Notes under the pieces: generated by a model | Databases searched by the model: none | Told to the model about the DNA's origin: nothing | What the model saw: only the letters and a program-made list of their open reading frames with translations | Shown here: piece after piece, positions 1-10,540 of the stretch | Layout of the letters: each line of letters begins with the position of its first letter | Numbering within the stretch: position 1 is the first letter of the stretch | Assembly (NCBI GenBank): GCA_963575745.1 | Contig: CAUYUJ010020525.1 | Coordinates: forward strand, 1 to 64,000 | DNA: 64,000 nucleotides | DNA from: Prorocentrum cordatum | Taxonomy: Eukaryota; Sar; Dinophyceae; Prorocentrales; Prorocentraceae | Direction: 5' to 3' | Made by a program: the position numbers and the translations under genes

Positions 1-63
1 GGTACCCCAGTAGGAACAATTCGAGGGCCAACTCAAGGACCCACCCTGTCGTGATACCGATGC

Positions 64-567
64 TCAGCTGTGTAGATATTGAGCCCTCGCAAACCTGCCA
101 GTGAACAGTGAGACGACCATCGCAAACTTTCGGGGGGGTCGACTAGGCCACTCGATAATGTTAGCACGCGGACGGGCATCGACATCCCCTGACAGCCAGG
201 GCCGATTGAGGTTCTTGGGGAGTATGACGACCTCGGGACCCACGGCTCGAATCTCCAAATCCACCCAAATGCACGGCTCCGCGTTGCCCTCGATAGTTGA
301 TGCAGGGCTAAGGCGTTTGGGATATACTTCACGAGGGTATGCATACGTACACGTGCGGCAGTAGTGCGTGCTCATACCGATTATGTCATCCACGTAGCGA
401 CGTTGGTGTCCAGGAAGCCGTCGAAAGCCTGCAGTGCCCAGCCGAGCCTCATCATGTTGAGAGCCTGGAACTCGAACCAGCACATGAGCACGGAGAGGGC
501 CACTCCTGAAAGCACCCCGCATGGGGAGTCCTTTCATCTCATACATGACGCCACCCAGGGAGACCAA
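64..567 (-). pseudogene. RT palm fragment with YVDD active site
   Basis: The frame shows a reverse-transcriptase palm: a GLPMRG segment resembling motif B, then RRYVDDII with the catalytic YVDD at about 387-398, then a conserved-looking tail with W-DL, KN-NRPW and GR-AR patterns. YVDD is intact, so the catalytic core looks usable, but the frame is cut off from the upstream RT half by a frameshift near 560. The product would copy element RNA into DNA during retrotransposition. Assignment rests on the motif order and on remembered dinoflagellate retroelement proteins. Confidence 0.6.
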
Positions 568-1073
568 GAGATCCAGGAGAACGAGGCCAATGCCTTGTGG
601 ACGTCAAACACCGAGATCTTAAACCATCCAGGTGGGGTTGAGCCTAACCAGGGCCTGGTCCGAGGTATGCGAGACTGCTTAACAAGAGTCGCATCAGCAC
701 CAAGCTGACGTACTGCCTCTGACGCAAAATCGGTCCACGCCCTCGATAGTGCGGACGCACTGCACTGCTCAAAAGCCTGGTCAACATCGGCGACCACGAC
801 GCTGATATCCGAGATGGGCTGCGAGCAACGGGCACAATGCGATGCTAGCGCTGAAGGGAGAGATCAACGAAGACGACGGATCTCGCCTGCTGCATCATTG
901 GTGTTAAAGACCTCTGAACTGAGCCCGCTCCGCGACAGGATATCTCGAACCGCCCGACCAATGATCTGGAACCCGGAAACCGTACGACCCTGGCGCTTGG
1001 GAACAGTTGATGACACGACGAACGCAGCTGTGGAAAGGCTTGTGACACGTACGCTCTCCCTGGGGTGAGACAC
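534..1073 (-). pseudogene. RT fingers/palm fragment with an in-frame TGA
   Basis: One minus-strand frame stays open except for a TGA at about 864-866. It contains V-ADVDQAFEQC, resembling the aspartate-bearing motif A region of an RT, followed by a W-FASEAV segment and a hydrophobic stretch leading to the YVDD fragment. It links the upstream linker to the palm fragment and needs a frame change at each end. Decay is the simplest reading; recoding of the TGA cannot be excluded. Confidence 0.5.
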
Positions 1074-1947
1074 ATTTTCCTTTGACCGTGGGGGAAACGT
1101 AGGGCGGCTTCGTGTCGGCCGACAGCGGAGGCAGGAAACGTGGCGTGCACAGCCATGGTGGCAGTGCGGCCACAGCTCGGCCCCACATCCAGACTGCCGC
1201 GTCCTTCGGGGAGATGTCTAGCCTCAATGTCCTGTCGGGGTCGGCCATCGCCAGCTGGTGGAGGTAGCGCATCATGTCACAGCCGTCGCACGCCCACACC
1301 TTGTCGCACTCCTTGTCGTCCGCGATGATCACGCGCTCGTTGGCCTCCTCAAGGCTGTTGGCCATGCCTGTCTCCACCTCTCGCCAGGCTGGGGGTGCCT
1401 CTGGCGGCACGATCCAGCGATTTGACAGCCACGTGTCGAGATGCCGAAAGCCTCGTCGAAGGACACGGTAGGGTATGCGTGCCTTGGCCGCCCACGAGCT
1501 GAGCGCTGCACGCGCCTCCCGCAGCGCACGCCGAGGGCGTGGCCACACGGGCAGGCGCCAGGGCCCCTCTAGGCGCCGAAGGCGCCATGGGGCCGACGGT
1601 GGCCCGTCTGGCGGGTGCGGCAGCGCCTGCGACGAGAAGTCAGCACAGAAACGACTGGCAGACACGTGGTCCTTCCAGGATGGGGCTTTTGCATAGGTCG
1701 CCCTCGGTGGTCGGAGATAAACCTCCCGTGTCGGGGCGAACTTCATTGATCTTGCCATGGCCGTGATAGCGGAGCTAAGCCAACGACGGTACTCAGCCTC
1801 CTGAAAGACGGCAGGAAGCTGAATGGGTGGGCACCTGGCTCGGGGGAGTCGTAGACGACGAAGGTGTAGGTCGATGTGATGCATGGCCATACGCGGACGA
1901 TGGTATGACCGAAGGAAGAACTGCGCCTGCGACGCTGCAAGGTACAA
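904..1947 (-). pseudogene. Retroelement linker and pre-RT region
   Basis: This 347-codon frame has protein-like composition, with VIIADDKECDKVW, a DISPKDAAVWMW segment and TVKGKC followed by a C-x(n)-SCVRRVI box, all features I associate with dinoflagellate RT polyproteins upstream of the palm. A single TAG at about 1963-1965 separates it from more open sequence in the same frame. There is no ATG at the apparent start, so this is an internal fragment. A catalytic role cannot be assigned to this part. Confidence 0.45.
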
Positions 1948-2077
1948 GTGGGCACCAACCTCCTAAGCGGCTCCGGAACGGGAACACAGGCAGATCTCCC
2001 CACCTGGCCGCGAGGCAGGCGAGCAGGAGCCCAAGCCTGCGGCCCTCGAATAGCCGCAGTGGCCCCACCTCCCCCTG

Positions 2078-2764
2078 TCAGGGTGGCAGTGCTCTCCGCT
2101 CTGGAGCTGCCGAGAGGACCGTGGCCGCCCACGCGGGGGGGCGCGGGGGTGTGGTCGCACGCGGCCCGCGCCTCCCCACGACGAGGGGCGGCGGCGGCGG
2201 GCGCGGCGAGTCTTCCCCATGGCGTGGTGTGGCCCGGCTCCCCGCCGCCTGCTGCCTGCCTCGGACTCCATGGCGTCGCACTGGTTGCACCTTCGGGCTG
2301 GAGCGTCTGATGGCCAGTGCCTCAAGATGAAAGCTCGCCCTCTCGGTCCGTAGCAGCAGCGCGGGCAGGAGGAACAAGGATCCGAGGCTACGTCTGAGGG
2401 CACGGTAGCGGGGTCGCCGCCCTGGGCCGACTCTCGGATGAAGTGCTGCCCGCACATGTTCAGCCACTCTGCCAAGTAGCCCTCATAGGGCTGACGCACG
2501 TAATGCTGCCTTGCCAATGTACACACCACCATGACTGCCAAGCACATACACCACAGCACGGGTCTCTCCGCGGGGTGGTCCTAGAAAGCACTCGAAGATT
2601 TGAAGGAGAAGCGGATGATCCCAATCGTTGATGGCCGTGCGCAGGTCGGGGGCGATCATGATAAGAATTTGTCTCGCCCATGATGGTACTCTGCGCTGTG
2701 CCTGGGCCCGCCGAAGTCGGAGAATGGCGAGCATGACTAGTGCAAAACTGATGGCACTCCACAA
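2078..2764 (-). pseudogene. GIY-YIG-like endonuclease segment
   Basis: The minus strand reads PDLRTAI, then VVYVLGSHGGVYIGKA, which fits the paired GIY and YIG strands of GIY-YIG nucleases. A frame change leads to EWLNMCGQHF, and another to RYRALRRSLG and LEALAIRRSSP, which fit the following helix and the Glu-bearing C-terminal motif. Three frames are needed, so the domain is broken. In Penelope-like elements this nuclease nicks the target to prime reverse transcription. Lying upstream of the RT, it would be N-terminal in the intact polyprotein. Confidence 0.5.
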
Positions 2765-2955
2765 ATATACCCCTCGCAGGGGGCGCTAGGATGGCCGTGT
2801 CGGGCCCGCAACATGCTCGAGTAAGAAGGATAACGGGCTCACCAGGGCCTAGGGATCGCATGTCTGTGAAACCTATGTGCCCAGATCCATTGACGTCGTT
2901 GGCTGGACGCAGATTCCTGAGAAACTCGGGATGACCGAAAAAAGGGTATCTTGAA

Positions 2956-3507
2956 TTACTGCAGACACGATATTGCGGTCCTTGATGTGGTGGACGGGGA
3001 GCGGCCCGCGGACCGCGAGGCGCTCCTCAGCCTCCTCCGAGGCTGCGGGGCCACTGACCAGCGATCGTTGCAGGACATCGACCATTCCTGATCCGAGTCG
3101 ACCTGGCCGTAGTCCCTCCCCAGCATTCTCAAGGCCTCCTCCTCGCTGATGTCATCGTCCGTGTCCATCATCACCACATCCATGATCTCCTCGTGTGGTT
3201 CCCTCTGGGTTCTCCACGCCCATGTCTGGCCATCTCTGATCCTTTCCTCCTGCTCCGCACGCTGGTGCGTCAGCTGCATGAGGTCTGAGAGGCCCTGGAA
3301 GACATCGCAGTAGCAGATCGACACCTGGCGAAACCGGCCTAGCCATTGGACGTGTGGTCCCAAAAATTGTCTAAGACGTTTTGCGGTATCGCCCTGCCCG
3401 AAGACGCTCTGGAACGCGGACATACCAACCTGCGCTGGAGAGGAGGGCGGGGATGTGTCGCACTGCTGCCGACGATGTGCACGATGAAGAAAAATGTATG
3501 GAAGCAC
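2956..3507 (-). pseudogene. Upstream ORF of the retroelement, unassigned
   Basis: This 183-codon minus-strand frame is protein-like: hydrophobic and aromatic at the start, then an acidic stretch (VVMMDTDDDISEEEALRML) and a basic tail. The same frame stays coding-like upstream to about 3610. No domain was recognised. Its position just 5' of the nuclease segment suggests an N-terminal or separate first ORF of the element, possibly RNA-binding, but that is inference. Confidence 0.35.
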
Positions 3508-3748
3508 CCCGTCGATTGGACGGCACTTGAACTCTGGATACCCGTCGCCGTATGTGGCCGTGCTAATCCGGAAGATGAGAGAGTCACTATCTGCGATGAT
3601 GTTCGTTCCAGGCTATGGCGGCGACCACCGTCCTTGCTGTAAGCCTCGCGTGGGCAAGCACGGTCCCTGAATCGCTCAAGCACGAAATGGCAGCAATGCA
3701 GAACATGGGAGCACAAAGAGGGATGAGTTAGGGATGATCATGTGTGGG

Positions 3749-4270
3749 CGGGAGAGAGAGAGAGAGAGAGAGAGAGAGATACAGAGAGAAAGAGAGAGAG
3801 GGAGAGAGAACAACAAAAAACAGGTTCTCGCGGCCGTGTGCGGCCTGGCCCAGCAGCGCCGCTGTCGTCGCTGTCGTCGTCTCCTGTCGCCCTCATCGTC
3901 GATGGGGAGGGGGAGTAGGCGGAAGAGGCGGACAGTGAAGGGGGGGTAGAGAGGATAATGTAGAGGCGCGGGGAGGGGCGATGAAGGAGGGAGGAGGGAG
4001 TAGCGAAGAGGGAAAAGAGGCGAAGGAGAGGGAGGACGAGCAGGAGTGAGTGAGGAGGAGGATTGACTGAGGAGGAGGAGGAGGAGGAGGAGGCGGGCAG
4101 TCCTGAACGAGGCATAAGTGCAGAGGAGAGGGTACACGAGGGAAGGAATACGAATAGGAGGAGGAAGCGGATGAGGGAGTAAGAAGGGAAGGGTGCCGGA
4201 GAAGAGGAGAACATTCAGGAGTCATAGAAGGCGGTGGAGGATGAGGAGAAGAAGTACCAGGAATGATATT
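3749..4270. repeat. GA microsatellite and polypurine tract
   Basis: About 60 bases of GA dinucleotides are followed, after a short mixed segment, by a GGA/GAA-rich purine tract of some 300 bases. Open frames across it are compositional artefacts. Confidence 0.85.
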
Positions 4271-4374
4271 CATGAGAGAGCAGAAGCAAAAATAACAAGG
4301 AGAAGGGTTGACAGAAGGAGGGGGAGGAGGAGGAGTTGAGGAGAACAAAGGGGACGAGAAAGGGGAGGACAGAC

Positions 4375-4930
4375 TTGCGCCCTCTCTCTTCTCTCCTCCT
4401 CCTCCTCCTCCTCATCTTTCCATGTCCTCCTTCTTCAGTATTCTCTCCATCCTTGACCCTTCCATCCATCAATCCCTCAATCGTTCCTCACTCCTCGCAC
4501 CCTTCACACCTCCATGCATCAGTTCCTTCATCCCTCCAGCCCCCTCTGCTCTTCCCTGTGCCCCTTACACCTTTCAGTCCTACAGCCACCTCCCTGCATC
4601 CCTCCTCCCTCGCACCCTCCTCCCCCCCCCCCCTTTGAGCCCGTCTCCCCATTCATCCATCCGTCCTTCCAACGCGAGGAGAACGACACCTGCCACATCC
4701 GACGCCGCGGGAGCAAGCCCTCCCTCCCACCCTCCTCACCCGCTCCATCGACCATCCGCTTCAGTATCCTCAATATCCAATCAGGCTCCCCTCTCCCTCC
4801 CCTTCATCATTCCACCCTTCCCTTTCTCCTACCCCTTGCCCTTCTGCTCGCCCATCCCCTTCTTCCTCCACGCCCTTCCTCTCCCATACGTAATCCTTCT
4901 CCCCGCGCCTCCACAAGTCCCTAGAGGCTT
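4375..4930. repeat. Polypyrimidine tract
   Basis: This stretch is rich in CTC, TCC and CCAT and is the mirror in strand bias of the preceding polypurine tract; together they form a purine-to-pyrimidine switch near 4375. No gene was recognised in it. Confidence 0.75.
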
Positions 4931-4989
4931 CGAAGGCCGGAAGCCTCTGGGGGGCCAAAAAGGTGCCCGAGCGTCCACAGAAGACGCCG

Positions 4990-5077
4990 ATCCTCGTTTC
5001 TCTTCTTCCTCCTTCTCCTCCTCCTCCTCCTCGTCCTCATGAGCATGATCATGATCATCCTCTTCACTAGTATCCGT

Positions 5078-5156
<79 letters not shown>

Positions 5157-5255
5157 GCATCATCATCATCATCACCATCATCATCATCACCATCATCATC
5201 ACCATCATCATCATCACCATCATCCTCATCACCATCCTCATCCCCATGCCCCTCA
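4990..5255. repeat. CTC then ATC microsatellites
   Basis: A short CTC run precedes an ATC trinucleotide array of about 170 bases with CACC interruptions towards its right end. Confidence 0.9.
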
Positions 5256-5788
5256 ACGACGTGAATCCTGGACGTGGCGTAGATGTCCTGGTGCCCCCCC
5301 CATTGGCCCCTTCCTGCCCGCTCCGCCGCACCTCCGACCAGCTCTCCCAGGGCCCTCTCCGCGGCGGCGGGGCGCCCCTGCACTGCCCCCCCTCTGGCCG
5401 CGCCGCGCGCGCCGCGGCACCGCGCCGCCCCCGCCGGCGCCCCCGAGCAGGGGCCACCCCTCGCGCGGCACCGAGGGGCGCGGCGGCACCGCCTCGCCCC
5501 GAGCGGCAGGGCAGGCGCCCCGGCGCGGGCGAGGGAGGGATCGGAGGCGGGCGCAGTGCGCAGTGGGGGGGGGGGGGGCGAGGAAAAGAGGGGGGAGAGG
5601 AACAGGAGGAGGAGGAGGAGGAGGAGGAGGAGGAGGAGGAGAAGGAGGAGGAGGAGGAGAAAGAGGGAGGGAGGAGGCATTATCGGTTCAGTCCTCTTAA
5701 GAGTTTTCTTGGGGAGCCTGTTTTGGCCACCTCGCCGCCTTGGGAACGACCTGGATGGCCATCTGGAGCCACCTGGGGCCATGTAGTC
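5256..5788. other. GC-rich spacer with GGA run, no gene recognised
   Basis: Very GC-rich DNA ends in a GGA run of about 75 bases and then more balanced sequence. The last ~100 bases are open in the frame that contains GEPVLATSPPWERPGW and could be exon-like, but no family was recognised. Confidence 0.4.
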
Positions 5789-5939
5789 TTAAGTCGGGCA
5801 TGCCCCTCTACAGGGGGAAACGTCAAAAATAGTAAAACATAGTCTGGGGACGATTATTGTGGCTACTTGTTTTTTTTCAGTTTTTGCTATTTTTATGTGT
5901 TGTCCAAAATCCCCCTGTAGGGGGACAGGCCCGACTCAA
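5789..5939 (+). mobile_element. T1 element copy a, 151 bp, exact 8-bp TSD
   Basis: The ends TTAAGTCGGGC and GCCCGACTCAA are inverted repeats, extending inward through CCCCTCTACAGG. The target duplication ATGTAGTC is perfect on both sides and has AG at positions 5-6. The interior is AT-rich and non-coding. Confidence 0.85.
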
Positions 5940-5947
5940 ATGTAGTC

Positions 5948-6590
5948 GAGTCGTCTCAACTTCTGAAGCAGGATCGCCTCCCAGCACCACTGGCACAATT
6001 GATCTGACACCCTCCGAGCCAGCCAGGCTGGGCTCCAGGGGGAGCGTTCCGAGGAGAGACAAGTATGTCACTCTCGAGAAGCCCAAGGGGTCGACGAATT
6101 TCGAAAACCACCCGCCTGTCATCCGCGCCACTGTTGGAAACTTCAGAACCTAAGGCATTGTGTGTGAAGGTCTTCCAAGCAAGCACCAGACTTTGAAAAG
6201 AAACCGCCCCACACCCGCGTAATCCGTGGACACCTCAGGTTGCCGCACCATCGACGGCAAGGACATCTGGAGCTAGAACCAGCTGTTGAACGCATTCTGC
6301 TGTTGCCTTTTCATACCCCAATGCACAGGCCCCAGAGCGCTCGACCCCTTCCAGGGCGACCAGCTTCTAATGGCTGACGGCCACGCGGCCCGAATCGAGC
6401 CACCAGAGGCTCAAATTGGGAAACAAATTGCCGTGTCGACTCGTTTGGGTGAGGAATGGTCTCTTGGTTGTCCTGGGCCTTGTCTGGTGTGTATGCTGGC
6501 CAAAATTCCGAGGCGGTTTAAGCCGTGGCCGCGAGCACGCCCCCAACAGCGCAAGAAGGCCCGACAACATCACAGATCCTCGAAGCTCGA
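5948..6590. other. Non-repetitive stretch, no gene recognised
   Basis: Composition is more balanced than the surroundings. Short open frames exist on both strands but none shows a known motif. Some could be host exons. Confidence 0.3.
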
Positions 6591-6627
6591 TGGCGGCTCG
6601 TCTGGCGTTGCGGCTCTGCCTGGTGAA

Positions 6628-6662
6628 CCTCTGACTCGCACCGCGGTCGTGCGAGTCAGAGG
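6628..6662. other. Perfect 14-bp inverted repeat hairpin
   Basis: CCTCTGACTCGCAC is followed by a 7-base loop and the exact reverse complement. It lies about 170 bases upstream of the CDC26-like start and could be an RNA hairpin; function unknown. Confidence 0.6.
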
Positions 6663-6833
6663 GCGAGCGGCGAGCACCGAAGCTCGTGGACGCCGTGCGA
6701 GGAGAGGCCAAGCAGACCCTCGAGGCCCGATCCCCGAGCCTCCCTCGTCGACTGGCCGCGCCCTGGCCCTCGCCGCTGCGCCCCGCGCCGTGCGCCGCCG
6801 TGGCCCCGTGCGTGCGCGCCGTGCCGCGAGGCC

Positions 6834-6944
6834 ATGCTGCTGCGCAACCCGACGCGCATCGAGTTCAAGCCGGAGGACGCCCAGGACCTCCGAGGGGGAA
6901 GAGGCACCGACACCGCCACCTCCGCGCGCTGCCCCCCTCAGTGA
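6834..6944 (+). CDS. CDC26-like N-terminal exon (APC/C subunit), partial
   Basis: An ATG opens a frame beginning MLLRNPTRIEFKPEDAQDLR. This matches the conserved N-terminus of CDC26 (APC12), the small anaphase-promoting-complex subunit whose N-terminal tail inserts into the TPR superhelix of CDC16/APC6 and stabilises it; family members begin M-L-R-R-x-P-T-x-I/L-E. The match covers about 20 codons. The following 16 codons up to the TGA do not look like CDC26, so the exon probably ends near 6893 and the rest is intron, soon running into a minisatellite. Family proteins are usually around 65-85 residues or longer, so most of this one is missing from what I can see. It is too short to rule out a retrocopy fragment or chance. 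Confidence 0.5.
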   Translation: MLLRNPTRIEFKPEDAQDLRGGRGTDTATSARCPPQ

Positions 6945-7017
6945 ACGTAGTCTGGGCGCGGGTGGGTCGCAGGTTTCTGGAACGAATGCAAAAGAAGCCC
7001 GCCGCAGGCGCTGAAAG

Positions 7018-7365
7018 TTTTGGGTGGGTCGCAGGGTGGGTCGCGGATGGGTCGCGGGTGGGTGGCGGTGGGTCGCTCAGGGTGGGTCGCAGGGTGGGTC
7101 GCGGGTGGGTCGCGGGGTGGGTCGCGGGTGGGTCGCGGATGGGTCGCCGGTGGGTCGCGAGAGGGTCGCCCGGCGGGGTCTCGGGGTGGATCGCGGGCGG
7201 GTCGCGGGGCGGGTCGCGGGGTGGGTCGCGGGTGGGTCGCGGGTGGGTCGCCGGTGGGTCGTTGGGTGGGTCGCGGGTGGGTCGCGGGGTGGGTCGCGGG
7301 TGGGTCGCGAGAGGGTCGCGGGTTGGGTCGCAGGTGGGTCGTGGGTGGGTCGCGGGTGGGACGAC
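7018..7365 (+). repeat. GGGTGGGTCGC minisatellite, G-rich strand up
   Basis: About 30 units of 10-11 bases built on GGGTGGGTCGC, with spacing changes. Runs of three to four G at every unit could form G-quadruplexes on the plus strand. Open frames in several phases are periodicity artefacts. Confidence 0.9.
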
Positions 7366-7475
7366 GACAACAAACAACAAACAACAAACCACAAACAACA
7401 AACCACAAACAACAAACAACAACAACCACAAACAACAACAACAACCACAACAACAACAATAATCCGCATCGCGGA
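7366..7475 (+). repeat. CAA/AACAAC-rich array
   Basis: Irregular AAC, CAA and ACAACC repeats abut the G-rich minisatellite, so the plus strand changes abruptly from G/T-rich to A/C-rich. Confidence 0.85.
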
Positions 7476-7499
7476 ATTCCACTTCAGCCACTCGCCCAG

Positions 7500-8270
7500 G
7501 GACAGTGAATGACCGCTCTGATCTACGTGCAGTCTTCTCACTTCTCTTTCATATTCGACGAGCAGTCCGATCTTGTTTCCATATCTAAGTGCAGTCTTCG
7601 CATTTCTCTCTCGGATTCGACGAGCATTCCGATGTTGTTTGTGCTTTCCGTCGGACATGCTTAGTCTGTTACTAGATCTACGTGCATTGTTCGTAGTTCG
7701 GTCAGGTTCGACGAGCGTTCCGATTCATTTGAATTCTCCGTCGAACGTACATAGAACGCTATTATATCTACGTGCAGTCTTCGCATTTATTTTTCAAATT
7801 CGACGAGCATTCTGATATTGTTTGTATATCAGTCTTCGCATTTCCTTTTCAGACTCGACGGGCATTCCGATGTTGTTTGTATTTTCCGTCGAACATACGT
7901 AGACTGTAACTAGATCTACGCGCATGGTTTCCATCTCTGTCAGGTTTGACGAGCATTCCGATTCATTTGAATTCTCCGTCATTTGAATTCTCCGTCGAGC
8001 ATACGTAGGGTGTTGTTACATCGACGCGCGCTCTTCGCATTTCCCTTTCAGATTCGACGGGCCTTCCGATGTTGCTTGTATCGTCTGCCAAACATGCGTA
8101 GAGTGCTCTTAGTTCTACGCGCATTATTTGCATGTCTGGCATGTTTGACGAACATTTTGATGCGTTTGCAGATTCCTCCGGACATACATATAATTCTCGT
8201 TGGCCTACGTGCATTAGTCGGATTTCTCTTCAGTCCGACGAGCATTTCGATCTGGAGGTGCATCGGTTCT
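7500..8270 (+). repeat. Diverged ~90-bp satellite, TTCGACGAGCATTCCGAT
   Basis: The core TTCGACGAGCATTCCGAT recurs about nine times, mostly 87-95 bases apart with two shortened intervals (65 and 53), alternating with ACGTGCA and TTTGAATTCTCCGTC segments. Copies differ substantially, so the array is old. Confidence 0.8.
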
Positions 8271-8349
8271 GTAGTCGATCCCCCACTCGAGAAGGACAGG
8301 GCTGGGCGAGGCCACGTGTATCATCTCGGGTCGGAAGAGCTCACGAGGC

Positions 8350-8509
8350 TTAAATCGGGCGTGTCCCCCTACAGGGGGATCTTCGACGACAAATAAACAA
8401 TACTCAAAAAGGACTCCAAAAAATTGTCGAAACATATTCAAAACATAGTCCCCATACTATTTCCCACTATTTTTGAACATCCTCCTGTAGAGGGACGGGC
8501 CCGACTTAA
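8350..8509 (-). mobile_element. T1 element copy b, 160 bp, exact 8-bp TSD
   Basis: Ends TTAAATCGGGC and GCCCGACTTAA are flanked by a perfect CACGAGGC duplication, AG at positions 5-6. Internal sequence shows the element is inverted relative to copy a. Confidence 0.85.
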
Positions 8510-8517
8510 CACGAGGC

Positions 8518-8900
8518 CCTCCACTCTGTCCGGATCATCTTGGCGATGGTGGTACTATTCGGGCTTAGTGGGTGGCCGAGAGATTACCAGTAACTTCGTG
8601 GTGTTTTGGGGCCGTTCTCCCCCGGCTGACGCCCATCCCTTGGCTTGGCGCCGATGCTCGGATTTCCAGGCCCAGAGCATATAGACAGGGCATCGGTTAC
8701 CCTGTCCTGTGGTCGCTCTTCCGGATGGCCGAGGAGGGGCGGGGCGAGTGGGGGGCAGCGCACAGAGCGAAGGAGACGTCGCCGCCTGGAAGGATTTTGC
8801 TGGGCGCCTCTGGAGGTGAAGTGCCGTCACTGCTGCATTCGGCTCGGAGAACCAGGCAAGATGGAGCTCGGGGAGCGGCTTGTAGCTTCTACCAGGCGTT
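8518..8900. other. Non-repetitive stretch, no gene recognised
   Basis: Both strands are open over long spans, but no motif was recognised. A purine-rich tract lies in the middle. Confidence 0.3.
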
Positions 8901-8904
8901 GCGC

Positions 8905-9068
8905 AGTGGGGGGTGGTGTATAGGGGGGCGGGGGGGCATTGTGCACCTGTAGGGCCCTTAAGGGGCCCTAACGGGGCCCTAACGGGGCCCCTTATGGGGC
9001 CCAAAAGGGGCCCCTATGGGGCCCAAAAGGGGCACGAAAGGTGCACTCGCGGCAACGCCCGATTCTTG
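8905..9068. repeat. GGGGCCC-repeat hairpin element
   Basis: Several GGGGCCCYWWW units sit between GTGCACCT on the left and AGGTGCAC on the right, giving a short inverted-repeat element with a self-complementary interior. Related layouts occur near 41.4-41.6 kb and 61.0-61.1 kb. Confidence 0.55.
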
Positions 9069-9636
9069 TTCGGGGGGAGGGGCGAGGGGGGCCAGATTTC
9101 TCCGCGGAGGCAGCGAGCTCCTCGGGAGGGACCCGGGCCCTCCGAGGATGCCGCTTGGCGGGGGGGAGGGCTGCTTGATCGAGAAGCCCCTCGAGAGCAG
9201 CGTCAGGGGGACCGGCTCAGGAGCGAGCGCAGCGACTCCCCGTCGCCCGTTCATCGCCGAGGGGGACTTGTCAGCCCACCCCGCCCAGGACCCTGCTGTT
9301 TCGCTATCGGGGGCCCACCGCCGATCTATCGGCGAGCATATCGCCGATTCCAGCTCAAAGTCCCCCCCCCCTGGGCCAGCCTTCCCCTCACGTTGCCCCG
9401 CGGCCTTCGGGTCATGACTCGGCTCGCTGGCGGCCGTTCGGGGCGATCGGGGCAGTGCCAGGACGCCCGCGGCGAAGCGCAGCCGCTGGGAGGCATCCCG
9501 AGGCGGGAAGGCCGCCGAGATCCAACGGAAGTGCCCGAAAGCCAAGCGCGGCCCCTCCCAGCGTTGCCCCTGGGCCATCCCCCCCTCCCACAGCGCTCCT
9601 CCTCGGCCAGGGGAGGAAAAACCACCCGGACCCGAC
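9069..9636. repeat. GC-rich dispersed repeat, inverted partner at 11.6-11.9 kb
   Basis: The reverse complement of about 9240-9500 resembles 11640-11930, including a GATGC-CAG-GGCTGCGC start and a CTATCGGGGG-GCCGATC segment. This suggests a dispersed repeat or inverted duplication. No gene was recognised. Confidence 0.4.
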
Positions 9637-9778
9637 ACCTGGCGTTTGCTCAACGGCCCTGGGCATTCTTTTTTCAACAGTCCTGCCCTGTCCGATTCCT
9701 GCTCTGGGCGCGTTCACTAGACGGCTTCGCGTGCCGGGCTGGTTATTTAATCGCTTCGCTCATTCCGCCGGCCCATAA
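9637..9778 (+). repeat. Dispersed ~140-bp repeat, copy 1
   Basis: It shares ACCACCCGGACCCGA, TGTCCGATTCCT and CTTCGCGTGCC blocks in the same order and spacing with 25628-25770. The ends ACCACCCGG and CCGGGCTGGT are weakly inverted. Confidence 0.6.
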
Positions 9779-9879
9779 TGTCGCACCGTGGTCGCCTGTC
9801 CGAGTGGTCGTTTGCAGCGTGGAGCTGCGGCGTCGGGAGCCGAACGCGGGGGAGGAGGACCACCCCGACCCGCGTGAGG

Positions 9880-10540
9880 CGTCCTGGGGGCCTCCTGAGG
9901 GTTTTTTGGAGGCCTCCAGAGGGCCTTTTGGAGGCCTCTTGAGGCCTCTTGAGGGCCTCTTGGGGCCTTCGGGGGCGTCTTGGGGCCTCCCGGGAGCCTC
10001 TAAGGGCCGAGAGCTCGAAATTCTGTTTCGTGAACCCCCTCTTGGGGCGTTCTTGAAGCGTTCTTGGGGCCCTCTTGGGCCGTCTTGGAGGCTTCTTGGG
10101 CCGTCTTCGAGCCCTCTTGGGCCATCTTGGGGCCCTCTTGGGGGCCTCTTGGGCCCTCTTGGGGCGATCTTGGGGGCCTCTTGGGCCGTCTTGGGGCGTC
10201 GGGAAGCCGAAAAGGTGGAAACTCCAAAATCTTTCAAAAACCTAAGGAAAAGCAATGAATTTTGCCTCCTGGGGCCCTCTTGGGAGTGCTCTTGGAGGCC
10301 TCTTGGGGCGTCTGGGGGCTATCTTGGGCGTCTTGGAGCGATCTTGTGGCATGTCGGACCCCTCGTGTACCATCTTGGGGGCCTCTTGGGGGCCTCTTGG
10401 CCTTTCTTGGGGCTCTCGGGGACGTCTCGGAGCCCTGTTGGTGCGCTCATGGAGCGCTCTGGTGGAGTCGCCCGGGGATCAGCCGGGGATCGCCCGGGGT
10501 ACTTTTCGTCCGGGGACCCCCAGGGGCCGCCCCGCGCGCG
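9880..10540 (+). repeat. 10-11-bp periodic CTTGGGGCC array
   Basis: Degenerate units such as GGGCCTCTTGG and GGCCGTCTTG follow one another every 10-11 bases, broken by an AT-rich spacer at about 10205-10262. Frames stay open because of the periodicity. Confidence 0.8.

Larger units (their letters stand above)
1..3620 (-). mobile_element. Decayed retroelement with GIY-YIG-like and RT segments
   Basis: Read on the minus strand, this block carries in order an unassigned acidic ORF, a GIY-YIG-like nuclease segment, a long linker and a reverse transcriptase with a YVDD box. The parts lie in different frames with in-frame stops, so the element is dead. A nuclease ahead of the RT recalls the permuted Penelope-like elements (Chlamys/Naiad type), whereas classic Penelope has GIY-YIG at the C-terminus; a non-LTR element of dinoflagellate type is the alternative. 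The 3' end lies beyond the window edge. The 5' end is placed where coding-like sequence gives way to a GA-rich tract. No terminal repeats were seen. Confidence 0.6.
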
